Numbered from the stretch's first letter, positions 47,350 through 57,185 are shown. The stretch is DNA of 57,405 nucleotides from Haemophilus parainfluenzae (GCF_900638025.1 NZ_LR134481.1:2005001-2062405), one strand, 5' to 3'. The notes: generated by a model not told the origin, from the sequence alone. A program made the numbers and translations.

Positions 47350-47379
47350 AAGCCTTGGAGGGAAATCTTCAGGGCTTTT
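47350..47379 (+). terminator. Probable terminator after the ACR3 gene
   Basis: AAGCCTTG (47350-47357) pairs with CAGGGCTT (47370-47377), one G-U pair, followed by TTCTT. No other feature is seen between 47226 and 47349. Confidence 0.65.
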
Positions 47380-47405
47380 CTTATACCCATTAGGAGGTGA
47401 AAGGA

Positions 47406-47438
47406 TTGCCAAGAAAACCAAAGCGACCTTGCGCTTAA
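47406..47438 (+). pseudogene. 5' remnant of a phage-type HNH endonuclease gene
   Basis: A strong ribosome site (AGGAGGTGAAAGG) precedes TTG and the codons PRKPKRPCA, then TAA. (M)PRKPKRPC is the characteristic start of small HNH endonucleases beside the terminase genes of Firmicutes phages. The match stops after the first Cys of the zinc knuckle, where the opposing methyltransferase tail begins. This marks a deletion junction and a Firmicutes source. Confidence 0.6.
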
Positions 47439-47685
47439 ATCATTTTGAAATGTCTTAACGCATCCATGATAGCTTCTTCTTTTTCAGGTTTACATGTGGA
47501 ATAACCTGTTTCTCTTTTTGCGATTTATTATAATGCTCCCTCAGTACAATTCCACATTTCTTTTTGATTTGTGCTATATACAATGTAGAAACCTTAAATC
47601 CAAATTTCCTCAGTACACACTCTTTAATTTGCTCATAAGTAGCCTTGCTCTCAGCACTTGTCAAATCAAGTTCATCAAGCTCTAT
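47435..47685 (-). pseudogene. Degraded C-terminal tail of a RumA-like methyltransferase from Firmicutes
   Basis: The frame continues directly from the rlmC stop: IELDELDLTSAESKATYEQI, KECVLRKFGFKVSTLYIAQI, KKKCGIVLREHYNKSQKEKQ. It matches the extra C-terminal domain found in mobile-element-borne RumA-type RNA methyltransferases of Clostridia and streptococci. Near 47494-47497 one base is missing; in the next frame the typical ending CKPEKEEAIMDALRHFKMI follows, ending at TAA 47435. The rlmC stop (47686-47688, TAA) differs from GAA by one base, so tail and rlmC were probably once one frame. Confidence 0.75.
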
Positions 47686-48879
47686 TTAAACACTTATATG
47701 TTCATCGACATTAAGTTTGGACAATAATGCTAGCGTCTCATAATGCGCTGTATGCGGGAACATATCAAATAATTGAATTTGAGTAAGTTTATAATTGGTT
47801 AGATGCTGCAAATCTTTTCCCATAGAAATTGCGTTACAGCTGGAATAAAGAATAAAGTGCGGTTGCATTTCATTGAGAAACTCAGCGAGTTCCTTTCCGA
47901 TACCTCGACGAGGCGGATTGACGATCACCAAATCGGGTTTATTTTCATCTTGTGTTAAAGCAAAATTAGCCGCATCCAAAGATTGGAATTTAACGTTGTT
48001 TAGCCCTAACACCTGAGCGGATTGAGTCGCTGCTTGAATAGCAGATGGCGAAATTTCAATCCCCGTCAATTCTACTTCTTGTTGATGTTTATCCTGTAAA
48101 GCTTTGGCACAATGCAGACCAAACCCTCCAACGCCACAAAAGAGATCCCAAAGTTTAGTAATCGGCAAATCTTGCACCCAATCTTGTGCCGTTGCATATA
48201 GCCCTTGTGCTACAAGTGGATTCGTTTGGAAGAAACCTTGAGGTCGAATAAACAACGGAATACCGTTAAAGCTTTCTGATAAGGTGTGCTGGTCCGTTAA
48301 AAAGATTTCTTTCTCACCTTCTAAAATTGCGGCATGTTGAGGTTGGATATTCACGCTCACCACTTCAAGTTGTGGTAATTTTTCCAATAGCCCTGCAAAT
48401 TCACGTTGAATTAAAGGCAACTTAGTTTCTGAACGCAATACAAAACGCAACATCAATTTTTTTGTATGTTGGCTTTCTGTAAGCAGAATATATTTCAGTT
48501 CACCTTTTTGTTTCGCTACGTTATAAGGGACTAAACCCGCGCGTCCAATAAAATCCTTTAGAATCGGAAAGAGTTCAGCAAAGCGTTGTGGATAAAGCGG
48601 ACAATCACATAAATCTACCGCACTTTGTGGATCATTCGGGTCTTGTAAAATACCTAAAATGGGATGTTCCACCGCGCCACTCGCAACCATTTTAGCTTTA
48701 TTACGAAAAGCTGACTCAGAGGAATAAAAAGGCGGATGCCAAATTAAATCATCACAATCTAATTTGGCAAGTTGTTGTTTTAGATGCTCTTCTTTCTTGG
48801 CAAGTTGCTGTTCATAAGGCATTTCAAGCCATTGACAAGAACGGCAATCGCCTTTTTTATAATGATGGCAATCAATCAT
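47686..48879 (-). CDS. rlmC: 23S rRNA (uracil-747-C5)-methyltransferase with a chimeric C-terminus
   Basis: The 397-residue SAM-dependent enzyme has an N-terminal [4Fe-4S] cysteine motif ([14 protein letters not shown]), SAM motif [14 protein letters not shown] (about residues 242-255), the NPPRRGIG loop and the catalytic Cys in YSSCNAISM. It methylates U747 of 23S rRNA. The body is Haemophilus-like and contains uptake signals (47865 and 48617). After [11 protein letters not shown] the chain ends [11 protein letters not shown], which resembles the Firmicutes RumA sequence continued in the downstream remnant. The catalytic core is unaffected, so it should work. It overlaps nagZ by 4 bases. Confidence 0.92.
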   Translation of the reverse strand: MIDCHHYKKGDCRSCQWLEMPYEQQLAKKEEHLKQQLAKLDCDDLIWHPPFYSSESAFRNKAKMVASGAVEHPILGILQDPNDPQSAVDLCDCPLYPQRFAELFPILKDFIGRAGLVPYNVAKQKGELKYILLTESQHTKKLMLRFVLRSETKLPLIQREFAGLLEKLPQLEVVSVNIQPQHAAILEGEKEIFLTDQHTLSESFNGIPLFIRPQGFFQTNPLVAQGLYATAQDWVQDLPITKLWDLFCGVGGFGLHCAKALQDKHQQEVELTGIEISPSAIQAATQSAQVLGLNNVKFQSLDAANFALTQDENKPDLVIVNPPRRGIGKELAEFLNEMQPHFILYSSCNAISMGKDLQHLTNYKLTQIQLFDMFPHTAHYETLALLSKLNVDEHISV

Positions 48880-49919
48880 TTAGAAGCACGCCACTCTTGT
48901 TGAAGTGCGGTCAGTTTTTGATGATTTTCAACCCAACGTGAAGTTTTGGTGAGTTCTGACCAATCAAAGGATTTCTGTTTAAAGAGCGATTTCAAGCGAG
49001 CTTGGCGTGCTGCAAAATGCGCCGTTGTTTCCTCTAACTTAAGCTTATCAAGCACTTGAATGACACCTTCTCGTTCATTACAAAGCAATAATAAGTCACA
49101 ACCAGCATTCAAGGCTTTTTCACTGCGAGCCACAAAATCGCCCATAAAGCCTGCGCCTTTCATGCCTAAATCATCAGAGAAAATCGCCCCCTGGAAGCCC
49201 AACTGTTTACGCAAAATCTCTTTTAACCAATAACTCGAACCGCTTGCTGGCTGGCTATCACATTGTGTATAAATCACGTGAGCCGGCATAATCGCATCAA
49301 GCTTACTCTGTTGAATGAATTGCTGGAATGGCAAAATATCATGATTAAAAATCACTTCTTTTGCACGCTCATCATAAGGCGTTTCAAGATGAGAATCGGC
49401 TAAAACATGGCCGTGTCCTGGGAAATGTTTTCCTGTTGTTGCCATGCCTGCTTGGTGCATACCATCAATAAAAGCTGCTGCTAAATTGACCGCACTTTTT
49501 ACATCACTGCCAAAACTACGATCGCCAATCGCACGACATTCATGCCCCAAATCCAACACAGGAGCAAAACTCAAATCAATATCTAACGCCACCATTTCAG
49601 CCGCCATTTGCCAGCCCGCTTCTTTTGCTATTTGCTGTTGCTGAGCTGAATCCTTAACTAATGCCGCAAAAGCCTGCATTGCGGGGAGCTGAGTGAAACC
49701 TTCACGGAAACGTTGCACGCGCCCACCTTCTTGATCAACCGTGATCAATAAAGGCTTTTTTACTCTCTGGCGAATGGATTTAATTAGTGCTTGAACTTGC
49801 TGACGATCATAAAAATTGCAGGTAAATAAAATCAAACCAGCAACTAAAGGATGTTCCAGTAATTCAACTTCTTCTTGTTTGAGCTCATGACATTCAAGGT
49901 CAATTAATAATGTGGACAT
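48876..49919 (-). CDS. nagZ: Beta-N-acetylhexosaminidase NagZ
   Basis: The 347-residue glycoside hydrolase family 3 enzyme removes GlcNAc from anhydro-muropeptides during cell-wall recycling in the cytosol. [19 protein letters not shown] holds the catalytic His loop, and [11 protein letters not shown] holds the nucleophile Asp (about residue 247). There is no signal peptide. It lies in the hinT-ycfL-nagZ order of E. coli (lpoB and thiK are missing). Uptake signals lie at 48903 and 49489. Confidence 0.96.
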   Translation of the reverse strand: MSTLLIDLECHELKQEEVELLEHPLVAGLILFTCNFYDRQQVQALIKSIRQRVKKPLLITVDQEGGRVQRFREGFTQLPAMQAFAALVKDSAQQQQIAKEAGWQMAAEMVALDIDLSFAPVLDLGHECRAIGDRSFGSDVKSAVNLAAAFIDGMHQAGMATTGKHFPGHGHVLADSHLETPYDERAKEVIFNHDILPFQQFIQQSKLDAIMPAHVIYTQCDSQPASGSSYWLKEILRKQLGFQGAIFSDDLGMKGAGFMGDFVARSEKALNAGCDLLLLCNEREGVIQVLDKLKLEETTAHFAARQARLKSLFKQKSFDWSELTKTSRWVENHQKLTALQQEWRASK

Positions 49920-49922
49920 AAA

Positions 49923-50270
49923 CTATTGTAAGTAAAGACGATAATTGCTACTTTCTGTGCTTGGTTTTGGTAGCTCAAACACTTTCTTTTCTTGTGGTTG
50001 CAATAAAATATTGCCTGATTGGCTTTCTTGCTGATTCGGCCAAACTTGCGTTACACCTTGTGTGTTATACCAATAAAGGTGGTAAAGCACATTGAGTTTT
50101 TGCGTAGTTTTATTTTTAAAAGCTGCCGTATTATTCGACAAATCAACATCTAAAGCGGGTACTAAATTTACCGCCATATTTAAAATTGGCTTATTTGTTC
50201 CCACAATATTTGGTGCAGATGAACAAGCCGTTAAAAATAATACCGTTGCTGTAATTAGGATATTTTTCAT
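49923..50270 (-). CDS. ycfL: YcfL-family lipoprotein
   Basis: The 115-residue protein has a lipoprotein signal with lipobox LTAC (Cys16) and a DUF1425-type beta domain (NKTTQKLNVLYHLYWYNTQG). Function is unknown; in E. coli it sits between hinT and lpoB. The start overlaps the hinT stop by one base. Confidence 0.82.
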   Translation of the reverse strand: MKNILITATVLFLTACSSAPNIVGTNKPILNMAVNLVPALDVDLSNNTAAFKNKTTQKLNVLYHLYWYNTQGVTQVWPNQQESQSGNILLQPQEKKVFELPKPSTESSNYRLYLQ

Positions 50271-50620
50271 TATTTCGCCAACATTCTACCTAAAGGTTCA
50301 CCACCAACAAGATGCATATGAATATGGAATACTTCTTGTCCACCGTGTTTATTACAATTCACAATCAAACGATAACCGTCTTCGGCAATGCCTTCTTCTT
50401 TAGCAATTTTAGCCGCGACTGTAAATAAGCGACCTAAGGTGACTTCATCTTGTTCTGTCACATCATTAACCGTTGGAATGACTTTATTTGGGATAATCAA
50501 AATATGAGTTTTCGCCTGAGGTGAAATATCTCGGAATGCGGTCACTAATTCATCTTGATAAACAATATTGGCGGGAATTTCTTTGCGAATAATTTTGCTG
50601 AAAATGGTTTCTTGAGCCAT
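50270..50620 (-). CDS. hinT: HIT family purine nucleoside phosphoramidase HinT
   Basis: The 116-residue protein has the histidine-triad motif [12 protein letters not shown] near residues 95-106 and the N-terminal [14 protein letters not shown] of the family. It hydrolyses AMP-linked phosphoramidates. It heads the hinT-ycfL-nagZ-rlmC run, each gene overlapping or nearly touching the next. Confidence 0.94.
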   Translation of the reverse strand: MAQETIFSKIIRKEIPANIVYQDELVTAFRDISPQAKTHILIIPNKVIPTVNDVTEQDEVTLGRLFTVAAKIAKEEGIAEDGYRLIVNCNKHGGQEVFHIHMHLVGGEPLGRMLAK

Positions 50621-50644
50621 AGTCTTCTCCTTGTTTTATATAAA

Positions 50645-50672
50645 AAAGTGCGGTCAAAATTTACCGCACTTT
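50645..50672 (-). terminator. Terminator after ppiD from paired uptake signals
   Basis: Uptake signals at 50646-50654 and 50663-50671 form a perfect stem with an 8-base loop. On the minus strand it is followed by T's, 50 bases after the ppiD stop and before hinT. Confidence 0.88.
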
Positions 50673-50720
50673 GCTTTTATTTTCCATCAGAAATTGATGA
50701 TGAATGACATTTCAATCGGC

Positions 50721-52598
50721 TTAGTGAGCCGCACCTTCTTCTGAATCATCTTGATTAATAAAGCTGGTATTAATCTCGATTTGTGCTTTTTCACGCAATG
50801 CTTGCATTAACTGTCCTTGCAATTCGCCTTGACGTGCACGAACAAGTTGAGTGCTAAATCTCGCTAACTCTTGCTCATTTAAAGTAGGTTCTTCTACACG
50901 TTCAAGGGCAACCACAACCACATCACCTTTGCTGTTACGAGCAACTTGATAAGCCGCTTTGCCATCTTGTGGTTTTGCAATAGCAAATACACCTTCATAA
51001 AGCACTGGATCTTTATTATCCACTAACGTAAAGGTTTGTGGGTCACCAAAACGAATACCGGCAGGTAATTTGGTTAGTTCGGCAGATAGCGCTTTAACGG
51101 CTTGCTCTGCTTTTTCAGCTAATACTTTATCGGCTTTTTCACGTTTTAAGAATTGCTCAATCGTTGATTTAGCTTCATCAAGGCTTTGTAAACCTTCAGC
51201 TTTATGATCAACGACACGTACTACAACAAATTCATTTTCACCAACAATTAATGGCTCAGAATTTGCACCGCCGTTTGAAATATCTGATTCAAAAATGGCA
51301 GAAGTCACATTTGGGAAATTTAATGCCGCAGGGACATTATTTTTACCAAAATAATCTGTTTCTTCGACTTTCACGCCTGCTGCTTCTGCTACCGCAGCTA
51401 AAGAATCACTGCTTTCTGCCGCTTTTGCACGAACCGCTTTTTCTACCGCTTGGAAACGACTTCCTGCTAGATTTTTACGTACGGTATCCGCAATTTGCTC
51501 TTTTACTTCGCCTAAAGTACGTTCTTTACGATCTTGCACTAAAATAATATGGTAAGCCCCATCCACATTAACTGGTGTACTATATTGACCAACATTTAAT
51601 AATAATGCTGCATCTTCAAAGTTTTTCGGTAATTCGTTGTCTTTTACCCAACCTAATTCACCGCCTTGTGCACCAGAAAGTTTGTCCACAGATTTCGCTT
51701 TTGCTAACTCAGCAAAATCAGCGCCTTTTTGCAGTTCTTGATAAACCGCATCCGCTTCTTTCTCAGTGGCTAATTGGATATGTGCTAATTTTTGGCTAAT
51801 AAATTGCGCTTTATTTTCTTGATAATATTGCGCAATTTGTGTTTCAGTGACAGGTTGTAATTTACCTAATTCATTCGCTGAAACGCGAATATATTGCACT
51901 TTCGCCTGTTCAGGTTGAACAAGTGATTTCGCATTCGCATCGTAATACGCTTTAATTTCTTCTTCTGTCACCTTTTGTTTTGCCACTTCATCGGCTAATG
52001 GAAGGGTTGCAAGACGAGCGATACGTTTTTGGAAAAAGGTTTGGGCACTATCTTTTACTTGAGCCGGCACAACAAATTCACTGTCAGCCAAACCGTTTTG
52101 CATTTGTTCAAGTGTTAATGCATTACGTAAAATAGCTGCATAAGTATCTGACGTTAAACCATTTTGAGTCAATAATTGTTGATAACGAGTGTTATCAAAT
52201 TTACCGTTAGATTGTAAATTAGGATCGCTTACAATCGCACGTTTGATCATGTCATCGCTAACACCTAATTTTAATTCTTTCGCGTATTGACGAATTAATT
52301 CTTGATCTACTAAACGTTGAATTAAATTTTGACGAAGTGCTGTCACAAATTCCACAGAGTCAGTTTTCGCTAAGAAACTCTCGCCTTCTTGTTGTGCTCG
52401 CGCTTCAAACTCTTGGTTATAACGATTTAAGAAATCTTGTTGAGAGATGGTTTCGCCATTTACTTTTGCCGCAAAACTATCATTACTGCTATACAGATAA
52501 CCTGACATCCCACCAATCAAAAATGAAACTGGAATTAAAGCAAAGATCGCTTTTCCGATAAAGCTATGGGCGATGCCATGCATTTTTTCAATTAACAT
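50721..52598 (-). CDS. ppiD: Periplasmic chaperone PpiD (parvulin-like, membrane-anchored)
   Basis: The 625-residue protein has one N-terminal membrane helix (IGKAIFALIPVSFLIGGMSGYLY, about residues 14-36), a SurA-like N domain, and a parvulin domain around 255-360 (AHIQLATEKEADAVYQEL and GGELGWVKDNELPKNF). A second parvulin-like fold follows. It assists periplasmic folding at the SecYEG exit together with YfgM, also in this window. It is followed by an uptake-signal terminator. Confidence 0.92.
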   Translation of the reverse strand: MLIEKMHGIAHSFIGKAIFALIPVSFLIGGMSGYLYSSNDSFAAKVNGETISQQDFLNRYNQEFEARAQQEGESFLAKTDSVEFVTALRQNLIQRLVDQELIRQYAKELKLGVSDDMIKRAIVSDPNLQSNGKFDNTRYQQLLTQNGLTSDTYAAILRNALTLEQMQNGLADSEFVVPAQVKDSAQTFFQKRIARLATLPLADEVAKQKVTEEEIKAYYDANAKSLVQPEQAKVQYIRVSANELGKLQPVTETQIAQYYQENKAQFISQKLAHIQLATEKEADAVYQELQKGADFAELAKAKSVDKLSGAQGGELGWVKDNELPKNFEDAALLLNVGQYSTPVNVDGAYHIILVQDRKERTLGEVKEQIADTVRKNLAGSRFQAVEKAVRAKAAESSDSLAAVAEAAGVKVEETDYFGKNNVPAALNFPNVTSAIFESDISNGGANSEPLIVGENEFVVVRVVDHKAEGLQSLDEAKSTIEQFLKREKADKVLAEKAEQAVKALSAELTKLPAGIRFGDPQTFTLVDNKDPVLYEGVFAIAKPQDGKAAYQVARNSKGDVVVVALERVEEPTLNEQELARFSTQLVRARQGELQGQLMQALREKAQIEINTSFINQDDSEEGAAH

Positions 52599-52665
52599 TC
52601 AATTATTACCCTTTTAAAAAAGACAAATTTCGTAAGATTATAATCTAAAAGGCGAAAATTCGCAC

Positions 52666-53223
52666 TTAAAAAACACCATGTTCGTGTAGGATTTTCTCAG
52701 CCATGACTAATAACACTAAACCGCCAAAAATCTCTGCTTTGCTTTTGAATTTTTTCCCTAAAAAATGACCGCTCTTTACACCAATAAAAGCGATGACAAA
52801 GGTTGTTAAACTTATGATGAAGACAGCCAATAAAATGTCCACGGAAAGAAAAGCAAAAGAGACACTGATGGCTAACGCATCAATACTCGTTGCCACATCA
52901 AGTGTTAGCAAGTGTTTTAAACTAATCAATGAGGGAGCGAGTTCATCATCCGAGCTAAGTCTTTCTCGAATCATATTCACACCGATGAGAGCAAACAAAA
53001 CAAAGGCAATCCAATGATCCCAATTTTGAATCATCTGACTAAATTGCAGCCCGATAACATAGCTTATCACAGGCATAATGCCTTGAAATAACTCAAAGCA
53101 ACATGCAATAGCTAATGCTTGTTTCCATCGAAAAGCGCACATTACTAAGCCTTTAGAGATGGATACGGCAAAGGCATCCATCGAAAGACCAAGAGCAATG
53201 ACCCACAACATATGAAAAGTCAT
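52666..53223 (-). CDS. mntP: Manganese exporter MntP
   Basis: The 185-residue protein has six membrane helices and the two family repeats with conserved Asp: LGLSMDAFAVSISKG and VATSIDALAISVSFAF. It exports excess Mn(II), the counterpart of the yfeABCD importer. The start is ATG 53223, 10 bases after the mnmE stop. No manganese riboswitch is visible upstream, since the gene follows mnmE directly. Confidence 0.93.
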   Translation of the reverse strand: MTFHMLWVIALGLSMDAFAVSISKGLVMCAFRWKQALAIACCFELFQGIMPVISYVIGLQFSQMIQNWDHWIAFVLFALIGVNMIRERLSSDDELAPSLISLKHLLTLDVATSIDALAISVSFAFLSVDILLAVFIISLTTFVIAFIGVKSGHFLGKKFKSKAEIFGGLVLLVMAEKILHEHGVF

Positions 53224-53233
53224 AAACTAACGT

Positions 53234-54592
53234 TTATTTTCCAATACAGAAAGAACTGAAAATATTGCCGAGCAAATCATCCGAAGTAAATTGCCCCGTA
53301 ATTTCACTCAGGTTAGCTTGCACTAAACGAAGTTCTTCCGCCAATAATTCACCTGCATGAAATTCAGTTAATTGAACTAACCCAATTTGTAAATGTTCGG
53401 CCGCTTTTTCTAAGGCATCAAGATGACGACGACGCGCTAAGAAACCACCTTCCATCCCTGTTTGGAAACCCATCACCTGTTTTAAATGCTCACGCAATAA
53501 ATCTACACCTTGATGTGTTTGAGCTGATAAACAAACGGTCGTTGTTCCATTTTCTTCTTTTAGCCCAACTGCCTCGCCGCTTAAATCTACTTTATTACGA
53601 ACAATGGTCACTGGCATATTATTTGGCAATTTTGATAAAAATTCTGACCGCACTTTTTCGATATTTTGGCTATCAGGATCGCTACTGTCTAACATTAAGA
53701 TAATACGATCAGCTTGCTCAATCTCCGTCCAGGCACGCGAGATGCCGATACGTTCAACTTCATCTGTCGCTTCACGAAGCCCTGCCGTATCAATAATATG
53801 TAAAGGCATGCCATCAATATGAATATGTTCACGCAACACATCGCGCGTTGTACCTGCAATATCTGTCACAATGGCTGCTTCTCTGCCTGCTAAAGCATTT
53901 AGTAAACTTGATTTACCCGCATTTGGACGACCGGCAATCACCACTTTCATTCCTTCACGCAAAATCGAGCCTTGTTTTGCTTCGCTACGGACTAAATCAA
54001 GTTGATCAATAATTTCTCGTAATTTTGCTTCGATTTTACCGTCTGCCAAAAAGTCAATTTCTTCATCGGGGAAATCAATCGACGCTTCCACATAAGTACG
54101 CAGATAAATCACGGAATCCACTAACTGATTCACTTTATTAGAAAACTCACCTTGTAATGATTTTAATGCTGAACGAGCAGCTTGCTCCGAAGTGGCATCA
54201 ATTAAATCCGCGATCGCTTCTGCTTGAGCTAAATCTAATTTATCGTTTAAAAAAGCCTGTTCAGAAAATTCACCTGGACGTGCAAGACGAACACCATCAA
54301 GTTGTAAAATTCGTTTTAGCAACAAATCTAATACCACTTGTCCGCCATGACCTTGCAATTCCAATACATCTTCACCGGTAAAGGAATTCGGCGATTTAAA
54401 ATAAAGCGCAATGCCTTGATCTAATACTGTGCCGTCAGCATCTTTAAAAGGTAAATAATCTGCCATTCTTGGTTTAGGACATTTACCTAGTACCGCTTGT
54501 GCAACCTCAACCGCTTTCGGACCGGATACACGCAAAATACCAATACCGCCACGTCCTGGCGCTGTCGCTTGTGCGACGATTGTTTCTTTCAT
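53234..54592 (-). CDS. mnmE: tRNA modification GTPase MnmE
   Basis: The 452-residue protein works with MnmG to build cmnm5U34 in tRNA. An N-terminal tetrahydrofolate-binding domain ([16 protein letters not shown]) is followed by a helical domain. Inserted in that domain is a G domain with [14 protein letters not shown] (about residues 222-235), IAGTTRD, DTAGLR and VRNKVD. The chain ends FCIGK, carrying the C-terminal catalytic Cys. It is separated from yidC by a terminator. Confidence 0.97.
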   Translation of the reverse strand: MKETIVAQATAPGRGGIGILRVSGPKAVEVAQAVLGKCPKPRMADYLPFKDADGTVLDQGIALYFKSPNSFTGEDVLELQGHGGQVVLDLLLKRILQLDGVRLARPGEFSEQAFLNDKLDLAQAEAIADLIDATSEQAARSALKSLQGEFSNKVNQLVDSVIYLRTYVEASIDFPDEEIDFLADGKIEAKLREIIDQLDLVRSEAKQGSILREGMKVVIAGRPNAGKSSLLNALAGREAAIVTDIAGTTRDVLREHIHIDGMPLHIIDTAGLREATDEVERIGISRAWTEIEQADRIILMLDSSDPDSQNIEKVRSEFLSKLPNNMPVTIVRNKVDLSGEAVGLKEENGTTTVCLSAQTHQGVDLLREHLKQVMGFQTGMEGGFLARRRHLDALEKAAEHLQIGLVQLTEFHAGELLAEELRLVQANLSEITGQFTSDDLLGNIFSSFCIGK

Positions 54593-54688
54593 AAAAACTC
54601 ACTAAAAATTGACCGCGCTTTTATCTGCGATTAAAAAATGAGAGGGCGCATTAATACGCCCATGAGATTATATATCAATCAATGATAG

Positions 54689-54712
54689 AAAAAAGGCATC
54701 TTTCGATGCCTT
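54689..54712 (-). terminator. Terminator of the rpmH-rnpA-yidD-yidC run
   Basis: On the minus strand AAGGCATC-GAAA-GATGCCTT is followed by TTTT. It has a GAAA tetraloop and lies eight bases after the yidC stop. Confidence 0.92.
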
Positions 54713-54719
54713 CTATCTG

Positions 54720-56348
54720 CTATTTTTTACGGGTATGTAACCCTTTTTTCTCTAAACCACGGTAGATCATTTGTTGTTGTACAATAGTGATTAAGTTAGA
54801 TACTAACCAGTAAAGTACGAGACCTGCCGGGAACCAGAGGAAGAAGAACATGAAGATCAACGGCATGAAGTTCATCACTTTTTGTTGCATTGGATCTGCA
54901 ACTGGCGTCGGTGACATTTTTTGTAACAGGAACATTGATCCACCCATTAAGATTGGGAGAATGTAGTAAGGGTCTTGTGCCGATAAATCTTGAATCCAAC
55001 CAAAAAACGGCGCATGACGCAGTTCAACCGCTTCCATAAACGTCCAGTATAATGCGATAAAAATTGGCATTTGAAGGATTAATGGTAAGCAACCGCCAAG
55101 TGGATTTACTTTTTCTTCTTTGTAAAGTTTCATCATTTCTTGGCTCATACGTTGGCGATCATCACCAAAACGTTCGCGCATTTCTTGTATTTTTGGTTGC
55201 AACATACGCATTTTCGCCATAGAAGTGTATTGTGCTTTTGTAAGCGGATATAAAATCGCTTTCACCACTAAAGTGACACAAATAATTGCCACACCCCAGT
55301 TAGATACAATACTTTGAATGAACGTTAATAACCAGAATAATGGTTTTGCGATGAACCATGCCCAACCGTAATCTACGGTCAAGTCTAAGTGATTAGCCAC
55401 TTCAGCCATTTTGTTTTGTAATTTTGGACCAGTCCATAATGAGCTGGTAATTGTTTCTGTTGCACCCGCTGGAACAGATACTACTGGACCACGATAACCA
55501 ATAGACGCAACGTTATTTTTGCTGTCTGTAATACTATAAAGTTGATTATTTACATCTTGATTTGGGATCCAAGCAGATACAAAATAGTGTTGTAAAACAG
55601 CAACCCAACCTGCTTTGGTATCGATAGAAAGATTTTTGTCTTTCATATCGCTGAAGCTATATTTTTTGTAATTTGTTTCAGAAGAAGAATACGCACCACC
55701 GGTATAAGTAGGCATTGCCACGTTACCGCTGCTTTCAACTAATGTATGTTTTAATTGGCCGTAAGGTTCAACTTCAATTGCGCTACCACTTTGGTTCACA
55801 ATTTCAAAGTTAACACCTACATCATAGCTATCGCGTTTTAATACAAAGATTTTACGATAAGTGACACCATCTTTTTCAAATGTCAGTGGTACAGAAAGTT
55901 CATTTTGACCTTCTGCTAATTTGAAATTATCACCCGTAACTTGATATTGCGCGCGACCTGCTTTTGTATCGATCCCGTTTTTACCGATTAAGCCGCTTTG
56001 TGCAATGTAAACATGTTCGTTTGTATCTTTTAATAAAACGAAAGGTTCTTTTGAATTTAATTCTGCATCATATTTTAATAATTCAGAACTGATTACATCA
56101 CCACCTAATGTATCCACTTTCAAACGGAATACATCATTTTCTAATGTAATAATGTGACCTTTGGTCTGTGAGTCTGCCACTACTTCGGCAGATGAAGAAG
56201 AACTTGCCGGTACATCAGAAGAGGCGGTTGTTGTTTGTTCCGTGGTCTGTTGTTGAACCGGTGGATTTTTATCAAGTTGCCATTGCTGATAAACAAGGAA
56301 AGAAATAAAGAGTAGTGCAAGCACTAATAGGCTACGTCTTGAGTCCAT
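54720..56348 (-). CDS. yidC: Membrane protein insertase YidC
   Basis: The 542-residue protein inserts and folds inner-membrane proteins, alone or with SecYEG. It has an N-terminal helix ([18 protein letters not shown]), a large periplasmic beta domain (about residues 60-340), and the conserved insertase core of five helices with the hydrophilic-groove Arg in [20 protein letters not shown]. The chain ends in a basic tail. It follows yidD directly (stop and start share one base). Confidence 0.96.
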   Translation of the reverse strand: MDSRRSLLVLALLFISFLVYQQWQLDKNPPVQQQTTEQTTTASSDVPASSSSSAEVVADSQTKGHIITLENDVFRLKVDTLGGDVISSELLKYDAELNSKEPFVLLKDTNEHVYIAQSGLIGKNGIDTKAGRAQYQVTGDNFKLAEGQNELSVPLTFEKDGVTYRKIFVLKRDSYDVGVNFEIVNQSGSAIEVEPYGQLKHTLVESSGNVAMPTYTGGAYSSSETNYKKYSFSDMKDKNLSIDTKAGWVAVLQHYFVSAWIPNQDVNNQLYSITDSKNNVASIGYRGPVVSVPAGATETITSSLWTGPKLQNKMAEVANHLDLTVDYGWAWFIAKPLFWLLTFIQSIVSNWGVAIICVTLVVKAILYPLTKAQYTSMAKMRMLQPKIQEMRERFGDDRQRMSQEMMKLYKEEKVNPLGGCLPLILQMPIFIALYWTFMEAVELRHAPFFGWIQDLSAQDPYYILPILMGGSMFLLQKMSPTPVADPMQQKVMNFMPLIFMFFFLWFPAGLVLYWLVSNLITIVQQQMIYRGLEKKGLHTRKK

Positions 56349-56611
56349 TATTTTTTCTCATCGTTATTATTAATCTTTTTCGGCGGAACAGGATCGAATC
56401 CACCGGCGCTTAAGGGGTGACATTTTAATACACGTTTTAGCGTAAGCCAACTACCTTTTAACAATCCATGTGTTTTTAACGCCTCAACACCATAACAAGA
56501 ACAGGTTGGCACAAAACGACAACGGGGCCCGATTAAAGGGCTAATCGCTACTTGATAAAACTTAATTAAAGCGATGAGGATTTTTGTGCCAAACGAATGT
56601 GACGTGCCCAT
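56348..56611 (-). CDS. yidD: Membrane protein insertion efficiency factor YidD
   Basis: The 87-residue membrane-associated protein has the family pattern [30 protein letters not shown] and [12 protein letters not shown]. It helps YidC-dependent insertion. It overlaps the rnpA 3' end by 46 bases in another frame, a typical arrangement. Both genes are real. Confidence 0.94.
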   Translation of the reverse strand: MGTSHSFGTKILIALIKFYQVAISPLIGPRCRFVPTCSCYGVEALKTHGLLKGSWLTLKRVLKCHPLSAGGFDPVPPKKINNNDEKK

Positions 56612-56934
56612 AATTTATCCAAAGTTTGTAAAAACGTTTTATTATCAAGCTGACCAATGCCACGTTTCGCTACAAAGACAAAGTCACAAGAAGGCAAATT
56701 ATGTTGGGATAAACGAAAACTTTCACGAACTAAACGTTTGATACGATTACGATCATGCGCTCGTTTAAGATGTTTTTTAGCCACAGTTAAACCTAAGCGT
56801 GGGTGCTCAAGATTATTTTTGCGTGCGAGAATGGTAATTTCAGGGGTGCTTGCTCGAAACGGTTGTTCGAAGACATTTTTGAATTGAGTGGGAGTTAACA
56901 ATCGTAACTCCCGAGAGAAGTTTAGCTTAATCAC
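56566..56934 (-). CDS. rnpA: Ribonuclease P protein component
   Basis: The 122-residue basic protein binds RNase P RNA for tRNA 5' processing. The RNR motif [15 protein letters not shown] (about residues 62-76) is intact. The start codon is GTG, as in E. coli. It is 12 bases from rpmH, with yidD overlapping its end. Confidence 0.95.
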   Translation of the reverse strand: MIKLNFSRELRLLTPTQFKNVFEQPFRASTPEITILARKNNLEHPRLGLTVAKKHLKRAHDRNRIKRLVRESFRLSQHNLPSCDFVFVAKRGIGQLDNKTFLQTLDKLWARHIRLAQKSSSL

Positions 56935-56946
56935 TAAAAGAGGTGA

Positions 56947-57081
56947 TTATGCAGATAAACTCTTACGACCTTTAGCACGACGACGAGCTAAAACTTGACG
57001 GCCGTTTTTAGTTGCCATACGAGCACGGAAACCGTGAGTACGGCTACGTTTTAATACAGAAGGTTGAAATGTACGTTTCAT
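56947..57081 (-). CDS. rpmH: 50S ribosomal protein L34
   Basis: A 44-residue protein reads [18 protein letters not shown], then [20 protein letters not shown], ending RKSLSA. It is an almost invariant L34 and is easily missed because of its size. It starts at ATG 57081 and heads the rpmH-rnpA-yidD-yidC run. Confidence 0.97.
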
Positions 57082-57156
57082 TATAATCTACCTAAATCAA
57101 AATGGTTTATTGTTTTGATAGCCAAAACACAACAAGGGTTATAAAAATAGACCGCA

Positions 57157-57185
57157 ATTCTAATCATAAATTGGGCTTTCGTCAA
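57157..57185 (-). promoter_or_regulatory. rpmH proximal promoter
   Basis: On the minus strand TTGACG (57180-57185) and TAGAAT (57157-57162) are 17 bases apart, about 75 bases before the rpmH ATG. Confidence 0.78.

Noticed and set aside
47406..47438. Functional short peptide gene with a strong ribosome site
   Set aside because: The ten codons match the start of a known nuclease family and stop where unrelated sequence begins, so a truncated gene is the simpler reading.
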